Source: Cyrtodaria siliqua
Lineage: Eukaryota; Mollusca; Bivalvia; Adapedonta; Hiatellidae
Length of the DNA: 64,000 nucleotides
NCBI GenBank assembly: GCA_037043455.1
Contig: JAWPHD010005085.1
Coordinates: 62,001-126,000, forward strand
Direction: 5' to 3'
Program-made: the position numbers and the translations under genes
The notes under the pieces: generated by a model
Told to the model about the DNA's origin: nothing
Seen by the model: the letters and a program-made list of their open reading frames with translations, nothing else
The model's database searches: none
Part shown: one piece after another, positions 45,500-56,300 of the stretch
How positions within the stretch are numbered: position 1 is the stretch's first letter
Layout: every line of letters starts with the position of its first letter

Positions 45500-45845
45500 T
45501 CAGTCGACAACTGATTTACACAATTTGCATGAAAATGTCTGGGTGTGTAAATCAGTTGTCATTTTTTTTAAACACATACATCAGTGGACAGCTGATTTAC
45601 AAGTTTTGCATGAAAATGACTGAAATTATAAATCAATTGTCTTTTATTTCTAAACATACATCAGTGGACAACAGATTTACACAATTGCATAAAAATGTCT
45701 GGATGTGTAAATCAGTTGTCTTTTTTTTTATAAACATACATCAGTGGACAACTGATTTTCACGTTTTGCATGAAAATGACTGAAAGTGAAAATCAGTTGT
45801 CTGTTTTAATATATAAATATACACCAGTGGACAACTGATTTACAA
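45500..45845. repeat. ~80-bp tandem array of hairpins
   Basis: Units start at 45506, 45587, 45667, 45747 and 45830. Each full unit contains an inverted pair: unit 1 has a perfect 16-bp stem (45506-45521 with 45545-45560), unit 4 a perfect 16-bp stem (45747-45762 with 45786-45801), units 2 and 3 have mismatched stems. The ~23-bp loops share 'ttgcatgaaaatg'. Confidence 0.92.
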
Positions 45846-45899
45846 ATTTTATTTGTACAGAGAAGAGGCAAGGCTTATATTGAAAATGACTGGAAGCAA

Positions 45900-46350
45900 A
45901 TTGTGATATGAAATAAGAAATTTTGGTAGAGAATCACCCAAGGATCATTCCTATGAATTTTCTTGGAAGGAGTAGGCTTTTAAAGAGTTTTACATAAGTT
46001 GACCTGATGACCTAGTTTTTAATCAGGTCGAAGTCATTTTAGCAATTTTTTATAGAGAATCACACAAGGATCATTCCTATGAAATTTCAATGGATCAGAC
46101 AACTGGCTTGGGAGGAGAAGGCTTTTAAAGGTTTTTACATAATTTGACCTGGTGACCTAGTTTTTAATCGGGTCAAGGTCGTTTTAGCAATTTTGGTAGA
46201 GAATCACCAAAGGATCATTCATGTGAAGTTTAAATGGAATTGGATTACTGGCTTGAGATGAGTAAGCTTTTAAAGCAAAAGTTAACAGAAGGACGGACGC
46301 AAAGTGATCACAATAGGTCACCTTGTGAGACTTCGCCTCTTAGGTGAGCA
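45900..46350. repeat. ~135-bp tandem repeat, three units
   Basis: 'tagagaatcacccaaggatcattcctatga', 'taggcttttaaag' and 'gacctagtttttaatc' repeat in order. Ends 'ggacggacg...gtgatcacaataggtcacct'. Confidence 0.85.
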
Positions 46351-47376
46351 AAAAACACACACTGACCTATCTACACAAATGAAACAAATAGTACAACACA
46401 AATATCATGGATTATGGTAATATCAAATTATTTAAATAATCAAAAATAAACAATTAAACAAATTGTTTCAAAAGCATGGCTCATTTGAAAAAATATATAA
46501 AATTGTTTAAATGGATTTCAAGAAGAAAAGTAGAAGAAGCACATAAGTCAAGCAAAATTTGTAAAATGAAGATGGGTTTTTAAATGATAATTAATGCTTT
46601 AAATTTTAAAAAAGTAAGAATAGTTTTAGTTTTTAAATGATGATATTTAGTAAAAATTACAAGACTTAAAATTTTAGGAAAACATGCAAAATTATTTAAA
46701 ACTTTAGCAATGAAGTTATTTAAGAATTATATGTACAAAGGTTAAAAATAAAATATACGACAACATCAGATTATTCACTATTGTTTTTTAAATTTAGAAG
46801 TGAAATGAAAAACAGTTCTTGAATAATGAATATTCGTATACAGCCATAATCAAATATAATCTTGTTGTCAAAAAACTGTACATGTTGCTGTTTTCAATAC
46901 ACTGTACAAGTAACTGTAAGGCTATCAAGTTTAATGTAAATATGAGTAAATCTAACTAAAATATTTAATTGTTTCAATACTAGATGGAAAGAGTTAAGTT
47001 CAATACTATCATGTTTAATTGCTCAAAAATTTGTCAACATTTTTTTTCAATGCTTAATTTTCAATACTAGTATAGTGATATTTTATCATCCAAAAAGTGA
47101 AAACTGTACACAATATTTGTTGTAATTCAATATATAAATGATAAACAATATACCTTAACTTGTATTTGAAGAAATTTTTGATCTTTTACACAATATACGT
47201 TTGTAATTTAATACATAAACGATGAAACAATATATCCTTAACTTGTATTTTAAGAAAATTTAGAACTTGTTTACATGTTAAAACTGATTTTCACTGAAGC
47301 TATACATATTAACGTTAATGCTATTTTGCATATATATGTATTGTACCAAATGTTTTACTGATGAAACTTTATAGAT
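46351..47376. other. AT-rich stretch downstream of the RPA-like gene
   Basis: Lies 3' of the RPA-like stop codon (minus strand). May contain the Helitron 3' end, but I see no hairpin plus CTRR terminus that I can defend. Confidence 0.35.
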
Positions 47377-50300
47377 TTATACAATGATGTCGTACAAATT
47401 GTTTCTTGAAACTTTGCCTGTAAAATGTACAGGCAGTTTTGAAACAAGCACACAGATTAAATCATCTTCCTCGTCAAAATTCACTTCGCCAAATACCTCA
47501 ACAGCAGTTTTCTCAAATATTGTAATTGTGGAAGAGGTATGATCTTCTCTTGTCAGGGAAACCTTTACTCTGAAGGTAACTTCCGAGCTTGCCCCTCCAC
47601 AGGTTGGACACTTTCCGTCAATCATTTTCTTCTTTCTGCAGTCTGTAAGAATGGAAATAACTTTTTGGATTTTTGGCATAACAACTTTTTTTTATATAAT
47701 TATGGTTGATAAGTCTGACGACCATTTATAGCACAACACAAATATAATATATTATATATATATATATACACGGAAAGAAAAAAGTGAAGCAAGTGGTTTT
47801 CGCTGTATTTGTTGTTTAACACATTCGATGACATATGTAGCCCAGAAAATTGAACATTTATTGCAAATGTTTTTGTTTTTTTGTTAGTAGAACAAAATTC
47901 TATTAAATTGCATGCATAACTTAAATTCAATGAAGAAAAGCTTTTCAAAAATCACTATATTTTTTCTGTAAATGGAGGTAATTTTCAAAACTTAAAAGTT
48001 AGAAGTTGAAATTTAGTAGATTGTTTAAATTGAAACAGCCATCTTATATTTGTTATGTAATGTTGAAATAAGCTGTTGGGTAATAATAGGAATAAAGCAC
48101 TGTGCCAGGATGTCATAATCAAAATGTAATGATCACAGTTCAATTAATAGCGTTATGCTAAACTGTTTTTAGCAGTATATGAGTACTTTTATTTTTCAAA
48201 TAATGTAATTCATAACTTTTTTAATTAATCAAATAAGTGGTGGGAGATAAAATGATGATGAGATGCAATGTTGTGTAGAATAAGGCTAGGATGGGTATTG
48301 AATTTGTGACCTGTGGAATGGTTAAAAGTCATGTTTGTAGCTATACTAGTCAGGCTAAGCAGAAATGATAATGAACAGCATACATTGAAAGTCAACATGC
48401 ACTAAAATGCAGCAGCTTATAAACACTAATTATGATTAAGGAAATTAAAATGGCATTACTGCTGAACATCTAATGTCACACAAACAAAATAAAACGTTTG
48501 TTATTATAAACAGATTTAAATTTGAAATATTTGATTGATTTTCTAACATCTTTTTTATGCCATCAAGTGCTAGAAGATGATAGAATTTTTTTATAGAGGC
48601 ATTCATTTTGCAATAATTGCACTGTTAGTAAATTCTGATACAGATGGATGGAGGCCCCACATTTTTGTCTGGTAATATTCTTTAAATTAGTAACAAGATA
48701 TTATTTGGTTATTAATCAGAAGTAATTACTTACTGGAGACTGTACAACACTTGTATGAAACCACTTCAAAGATGCTGTCAATGATTAAAGGTTCAGCAGA
48801 CGTAGTTTCATCATTAGCAGTGAAGTCTGGATCGTCCTTAAACTGTTTCCAGTCATCTTCTTTGACTTGGACATCCAGTAATGTGTCATCTGATAAGAAC
48901 TGTGAAAAACAGAAATAAAATGAATATGAAAAGAAAATATTAATATTATAATATGTTGTTGGGCAGTATTTTTAAAAATGAAGTTTATTTGGAGTTAAAT
49001 GGATAAATTAGTTCAAAGTAAGGTAATAATGGTCAACATATCAAGTTACAACTGTTTTATTATTGAAGAACAATAAAACAATACTAATTATTACCCAAGA
49101 AACTTCTGAAACAGTCGGTCCAGCCTGTAGAAATATTGACCTTAATAAATAACATTGCTAATGTCAAAAGTACAACATGCCTTTAGTTTTAATCCCATCC
49201 AATAAAAAAACACACATAAAAATTAATATTTTTTACATATTGGAAGACAGACTCGTCTTCACTTTTTTTTTATAAGTAGTCAACAATTCAGCGGCAAGCT
49301 GAAGAACTGTCACACTAGAGAGCCCAAGTTGGATACATTGCCTGGACACTGGAAAGAGTTAATGTGGGCTTTTAATTTCAAGTTATGACTTTGAAACTTT
49401 TTTAACAGTGAAATTTAATCCATCATAACATTTGTGTAAGGCCTTAATGACATGAAAAATTTAACTAATAATTCATCATTGCATTGTTTTATTACACATA
49501 ACATAATTTAAATACCTGACATGTTGTGTCTGTGGTTGATGTCAGTTGAATTCGATTCTGAAAGGTTTTGGTATAGACACCTGTCACTTCTACCACAGAA
49601 TCTGGCATGTAGGATGCCGTTGCATTTTTATCAAATAGACAAACTTTGGCAAGTTTTGAAGCGTCTTTGATACACAGACTTCTGACTGCCAGGGTGCCTT
49701 CTCTTCGGTGAGTGAGGGGGGAAACCTATTGAAGAAAGAAAAGAAGAAAAAAAAATTGTAGTACATTTTTCTGATAATATTAATTGATATATTTATTTTT
49801 TGAAAAATTGTTCTTTTATTACCCATAGGCAGGTTCTTTTTTTTTTTTTAATGTAAAAAAACACATGATAATAATTGAGCTGCTTCATTGACTAAGTGAA
49901 TGAGAGCTTAACATAACATTACATTGTATGACAAATATGTGCTGCTCTTTAGATTAAGTTTAACTTACACAAGTTTACATGCATTTAATTAAATTCACAA
50001 AAAAATAATATAGTATGAAAACCTTGTTGATATTTCAAAAGGTCAACTTCAAAATGTTCTGATTTGATTATTTTTATGTATTTACTTATTGAGAGAAAGA
50101 AGGAAATTTCAATTTAACAAGAGCTGTCGGAGGACAGCGACGCTCGACTATATATATTTTGTCTCAAAAATAAACTTTATCAGAAATGAAAAACTTTTGT
50201 ATATAAAATAAGCTTTAACAGTAATATAAATTACTTATAACCTATTTAAATGCCATCTTAACATTGTCTTTTTAATTAAAGTCCAAAACAGGGCAACAAT

Positions 50301-52219
50301 TCATCATCAAATCATGTGAGTTTGATTTTTGTACCCTGCCTAATAGTTTTAATGAAAGGAACACATTTTGATAGTTTTCATAAACAGGCAGTGGTTAAGT
50401 CCAAAAGGTGCCATAACTCCCTTATAAATCAATTCAGGGTTGTCTTTTTACTCAACCTAATGGCTTTAATGATACAGAACAATTGTGGAAAGTTTCAATC
50501 AAATACATGAGATGATCACTTAGAAAATATCCTCTTGCATGAAAACCTTAACTTTGGTATAAGTCCAAAAGGGGCCATAACTCACCCCTTAATAACTTTA
50601 AAGTTACTTTTCTGACTCTGCCAAATAGGTTTAATGATAAGAAACACTTGTTGAAAGTTTCAATCCAATATATGCAGTAGTTACTTAGAAAACTTAGAAA
50701 TTATCCACTTGCATGCAAACCTTAACCTTGGTATTCTAAGTCAAAAAGGGGCCATAACTCACCCCTAAATCAATTCAGAGTTACTTTTCTTACTCTGCCT
50801 AATAGGTTTAATGATAAGAAACACTTGTAAAAAGTTTCAATCCAATATATGCAGTAGTTACTTAGAAAACTTAGAAAATATCCACTTGCATGCAAACCTT
50901 AACCTTGGTATTATAAGTCCAAAAGGGGCCATAACTCATCCCTAAATCAATTCAGAGTTACTTTTCTTACTCTGCCTAATAGGTTGAATGATAAGGAACA
51001 CTTGTGGAAAGTTTCAATCCAATATATGCAGTAGTTACTTAGAAAACTTAGAAAATATCCACTTGCATGCAAACCTTAACCTTGGTATTCTAAGTCAAAA
51101 AGGGGCCATAATTCACCCCTAAATAAATTCAGAGTTACTTTTCTTACTCTGCTTAATAGGTTTAATGATAAGGAACACTTGTGGAAAGTTTCAATCTAAT
51201 ATATGCAGTTGTTACTTAGAAAACTTAGAAAATATCCACTTGCATGCAAACCTTAACCTTGGTATTCTAAGTCCAAAAGGGGCCATAACTCATCCCTAAA
51301 TCAATTCAGAGTTACTTTTCTTACTCTGCCTAATAGGTTTAATGATAAGGAACACTTGTGGAAAGTTTCAATCCAATACAAGCAGTGGTTACTTAGAAAA
51401 TAAGCCTTTGCATGCAAACCTTAACCTAGGGTGTGACGCCAACGCCGACGCCGGGGGTAGTACAATAGCTCTCCTTATATATAAATATATAGTCGAGCTA
51501 AAAATGATAGACGGGTAGGTTAATATTCAAACAGAAATGTTGTAAGGGATTTTAACAACAGAATAAAAAAATATTTTTCTTGTAATTAAGTAATAAATAA
51601 ATGCTTTATAATTATGGACAATGACTATTTATATTTTTTAGAAAATAATGTGAATTTGCAATTTAATTAAGGTTGAAGTATTACAAATGTCCTTAACTGA
51701 TTATTATGAGTTTTATTGCTGAAGTAATACACAAGAATATAAAAATAGTCAGTAAAAAGAATACATGAATGATGATGGATTGATAACATATTAATATCAT
51801 TTTATAACATTTAAAAGTATACATACCTGAACAATTCTGCCAATAATTGTGCTCTTTTGTGGGGATTCCAAAGCCTCTTCTAGGGAACGCTTGGTTCCAC
51901 ATGCTGGTTCATCTTCTGGAAGAACCAGCTGATGAGGAAGAAACGTCCCAGTTGGGACTGCAGCTGTGTAGCCTACAGAGCTAGAGCTTACCAGCCAACA
52001 ATCTTTCCCCTTTTTCACCAGGTTTGAGAACTTATAGGACATGTTCTCTCTAAGCATCGTGAACTTTCCCCGTTGGTAAACTCTAATCAGAAGCAATTCT
52101 TCTTGATTGGCTGCCAATAAGTTGAAATACTGCATGGCAGTTTGACTTGACTGGTATTTGATCATTTCTTTAGATTTTTTCAGCACGGTCATTGACACTG
52201 TTCTTTTATCTGCAGCAGC
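47377..52219 (-). CDS. Helitron-associated RPA-like single-strand-DNA-binding protein (spliced)
   Basis: Four exons on the minus strand: 52219-51827, 49725-49516, 48899-48734 and 47642-47377 (stop at 47377). All have AG/GT borders (donors GTATGT, GTATTT, GTAAGT) and their phases (0, 0, 1) give one continuous frame of 344 codons. Exon 1 to 2 joins 'IIGRIVQ' to 'VSPLTHRREG', then 'AVRSLCIKDASKLAKVCLFD', an OB-fold pattern as in the RPA70 DNA-binding domains. Exons 3-4 build a zinc ribbon inserted in a C-terminal OB-fold: 'YKCCTVSNC' and 'KCPTCGG', then 'VTFRVKVSLTREDHTSSTITIFEKTAVEVFGE'. RPA-like proteins are a known Helitron accessory and bind the displaced strand. It follows the Rep/helicase gene on the same strand, ~1.2 kb after its stop. 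The start is unsettled: a mini-exon ATGGAG at 52433-52438 would fit in phase. Confidence 0.85.
50119..51502. mobile_element. 1.38-kb repeat element in the RPA-like intron
   Basis: Starts 'acaagagctgtcggaggaca' and ends 'tagtcgagctaaaaa'. 'gctcgactatatata' (50142) and 'tatatatagtcgagc' (51487) are inverted near the ends. The interior is a ~180-bp tandem array ('aaaaggggccataactcacc', 'ttactctgcctaataggttt', 'tatgcagtagttacttag', 'atccacttgcatgcaaacc'), about six units, followed by a GC-rich 'gacgccaacgccgacgccgg'. No coding frame. Confidence 0.8.
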
Positions 52220-53392
52220 CTACAAAACAGGTATTGAGGAACTAATAGGAAATAACCATCAAGGGTATTATTTAATAAAAAAACAATTGTGTATTGAAAA
52301 AATAATAATGTATGAAGACACGGATACTGTATAACTTGTAGACACTAATTGGATGTTAATAAGTAAAAAAATCAAAAGAAGCATGTACAGGTATAACAAT
52401 AAGATATTTTTCTGAACTTAACTACTAATAACCTCCATCTTTGGAGAGAACAAGATGTCTGAACAATGGGCACAGTGTTTTCAATTGTATAGAAATATAT
52501 AGAAAACTTAATGTATTAAAGTAAATGTAAACAAAACCACACTGATAACTTAAATTAACTTGTCAAAAAAGGAATCAGGCTAACTGATGCGTTTGTACAC
52601 AAAACATAAGTGGATTTTGATAGAAGCTGTCAATGATATAACAAAATGTCTCTGTTGATAATTAAAAGTAGATAATCATTAAAATTGCAGGGGGAAAAAA
52701 AAGATAAATTGTGCAACCAGAATATTATTTCTTGTATACATCTATTTCTTGTACATATCAATAATGACTGACAGAACACAATTAAGCTAAAGCCAAATAA
52801 AGTTTATGAAATGACTCTAGTATGAAATATAAAATATACTCTGTAAATTAAGTTTAGCAACAACTTTTGGTTTTATCTGGAGAAGAAAATTTCCCAGAAT
52901 TGTCATGCAATTATACATACACTACTGGTTTCTATCGCTAAGATCTCAATTAATGCATATTGGAAGCTCATGTAATGTCCAGGTTATTAGAGTTTCCTCC
53001 CTTTATGACAAACAGCTTTTTTGGGTGTTACTAGTGTACATTAGCAGCATTTATAACCGTTCTTGTCTTAAATGATGTCCCGGATGTCACTAACAAAAAA
53101 CTGGTCTAAAAATATCAAGGTGTATTCCAGTATTTAAAATACAGAGACTAAATTTCACATTTCTATAAATTACCCCCCTTTACATTCAAAATATAGGGTT
53201 ATTTAAGTATTGCTTATTGAAATGTCAACAAGTGAATAATTTGTTTTTGTTGTAGAAATTGTCAGAGCAAGTTTGTATGACTGTATAAAACTAATTATAT
53301 GCCTACAGCAGCTACAATATCACAAGCCTTTGAAACTTGTGTATGGAAATTACAGCAAACATTTGATGTTAAACAAATTTTACAGAGTATAT
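52220..53392. other. Spacer between Rep/helicase and RPA-like genes
   Basis: AT-rich, no convincing exon apart from the mini-exon candidate. Must hold the 3' end of the first transcript and the promoter of the second if they are separate. Confidence 0.4.
52433..52438 (-). CDS. Possible start mini-exon of the RPA-like gene
   Basis: Minus strand 'ccaaagATGGAG' followed by GTTATT. Joining to the exon at 52219 gives M-E-A-A-A-D-K in frame. The donor is weak, so an ATG inside exon 1 (third codon of 'VSM', ~52192) is the alternative start. Confidence 0.25.
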
Positions 53393-56300
53393 TTACATAT
53401 GTCTCAGTCTATCATATTCCTCAAGCACACCTTTAGGGGGTTGTATTTGCTTAGGGTCCAATTTAAGAAGAAATAATCCAGATAAAGTTTTAACTCTACT
53501 TAAAGCAACATATGCCATACCCTTTTCAAATATAGTGGAACCCAAATTTATAACAACCTTATCTAATGACAACCCTTGCACTTTATGAATAGTACAAGCC
53601 CATGCAAGTTTTAGTGGGAATTGTGTACGAACTATATGCCTTCCACAATATATAAAAGTATGTCTAATTTTATCAATAGAAATTGCATTTGAACGGTTGG
53701 CAATCTGTAAAATTCTACCAATTTGTGGATCATCAAAAATAACATTAACTGCAGTAATCCTGCCAGTATTTGTAAATTGAAAAGATTGAATGATTCCAGT
53801 AGCACCATTTACAAGACCATGCTGTGTAAAAATATTTCTAATAAGCATGACTCTTGAACCGACTGATAGTGTTAACTCCTTCTCTAAGCCACCAGCTATA
53901 CGATCATCTTGTGGTATATAGTCTGATGATACATTTCCACCTATTTCCGAATCTTGTGAACCAAAAAAATGTTCTGATCTTACAAAATGAACATCAGAAT
54001 CTAAATGAGATTGCATATGAGAGTTATGAGCATCTACATCTTTACGCAATGCATATATATGTAAACAAGGTTCAACAGTGTTGTAGTCAAACCGCAACCT
54101 AGACACTAAGAGACTTACATCCTGGTCAGAAAGTAAACCAACTCGTGCTTTATTTAAAAGTTGCGCATAGATTAAATCATTGTTCTGTCTCATATTTTCA
54201 GATAGGAAAAGTGGCCGAAAGAGCTGCCAGATTAAAGTGTTACAAAAAGCAAATTTCCCGTTAATAGGCCTTAACTGGAAGAAATCACCAACCACTATAA
54301 CATTCATATTACCAAAAGCAGACTTGTTATTCTTTATATCAGATAGTCGTCTACTTATGTAAGTCATCATTTTGTCACTGACCATACTAATTTCATCTAT
54401 GACTATAGTATGAACTAATAAAAATTGCCTTTGTAGCCTTGCTAAAGCAGAAGCTGGAAGTTGCTCATATTCCAAATAATTAGAAACTGGAATTTTCAAC
54501 AACGAATGTATAGTAAATCCATTAACATTGCGAGCGGCAGTACCAGTTGGAGCACACACAACAACAGGAGACGATCCAATAGATGAACTTGTAAACAATT
54601 GCAAAAATGCTATAATCATTCGAGTAACAAATGATTTTCCCACACCAGCACCACCAGTAATAAATACATGCATTGGAGATTGAAGTCGATCCTTGAAGTA
54701 TGTTTGAACATGCTGTAAAGCCTTCAACTGGCAAGCAGACATTTTTTTAACATTTTCATTAAAAGTATCTTCTGAAAATTCACAACATTGTAAAGAATGA
54801 ATATGACATGTTTCAAGATTTGTGTCATTATTATTGTTTTCAACAAAGTTTTTACGAATATTGTCATTTTCTGCAGAAAAGGCAATTGTCTGGTCAACAG
54901 CTGAATCATTGGAACTGCAATTTTTATCTGAAATGGTTTCATGGATACCCAATTCATTTTCACATAACCTGATGCGTCGCATGGCATTTTCAATTTCTGT
55001 TGTAAGGGAAAAAAAAATGTGGTTAATGTCGTCATCGAACAAATGTTGTTTTGCTTCAAAAGCATCTTTAGCACTTTGAAACGGACAAACAAGTTGACTT
55101 TCATCTGTATGAGGCAAAAGTAACAAAAGTAAACTATAGAAGTAGTCCTCACTACCAATTGGGAATTGAGCATATCGGATGACACTAAATCTTCTTTTTT
55201 TCCGTAACCAAACATCGAAAGTTCGACAATGAATTCTTTCATTTCTATTATTTGTGGTAACATTGCTTGTAGGAGTTGGAATTTTTTGGTACCAAGATGC
55301 AAATCTGTAAAAAGACAAATTTTCTAAAGAGTAAGGTCGGTCCTGATAGTAATCTAAAATGTTTGTGCAAAAAATATCTGTGCTATTATCTGCAAGGTTT
55401 TCTATGTCTTTTGATGGCTTTAGTATCTTAAATCTTTTATCTGGGTGACGCGTATTTAAGTATACAACAGTTCTAGTAGAATGCAGTAAGTGTAAGTTAC
55501 CCATTCTGTATGCAGCCTCTTGACTACTCATTCTTCTGTGTTTAAGAACACATAAACCAATCTTAAGTAATTTCACATATTTAGGGATACTTGGGTCTTG
55601 TCTGAAAACTGATGTGATCAATTCACCCAATGCATTTTTCAAATCATCTGGCTCAGACTTGCATAAATATGCACAAACATAATATGCAGCTCCTTCAGCA
55701 TTTTGGATCAATTGAATATCCATATTGGCACGCCAGTGCTTTAATATTGTAGGGTTGTAATCATTTATGAAAATACTATTGTGATTTCTTTTTGACAAAT
55801 AAAATTTTCCTTTATTTTTTGAAGACGGATGCAAATGAGTCACAATTCTCGTTTTCGAACATGGTTGTTTAGGAAAACCAAAACGACAACTGGCAGAACG
55901 TTTACAGCAATATGGAGAATGATGATGCTTTTGTAAACGATTTACTAATTCATACAGTTCTGGATCATCAATTTCATCTGGAATATTTGAAGAAATAGTT
56001 TTATTGATATACGAAATTATAGAGGGACAAGTATGTTCATCTATGGTGTGTGGTAGATCTGCAACCCACAAAAACATATGTATGTGGGGACTTCCTCTGT
56101 TTTGGAATTCAATTCTAGCAAAATAATCATTTACTTTCCCAAGAGGTTGCGAGTTTCCATGAATGACATGCTTCATTAGAGCTCTGAAACGCCGGTCAAA
56201 GTGGGTTGCAGTTAATAAAGGATCATTTCGCATGGAAGAAAAAAACGAACGACCAAAGGCATCTTTGAAATTAATATCTTCTAAATTCATACCCAATTCT

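Noticed and set aside
43826..47376. Helitron 3' terminus (hairpin plus CTRR) on the minus strand
   Set aside because: I scanned for a short GC hairpin followed by CTRRT and found none that I would defend, so the element boundaries are left open.
54724..55302. 192-codon minus-strand frame
   Set aside because: Lies inside the Rep/helicase coding sequence in another frame; composition is that of a shadow frame.
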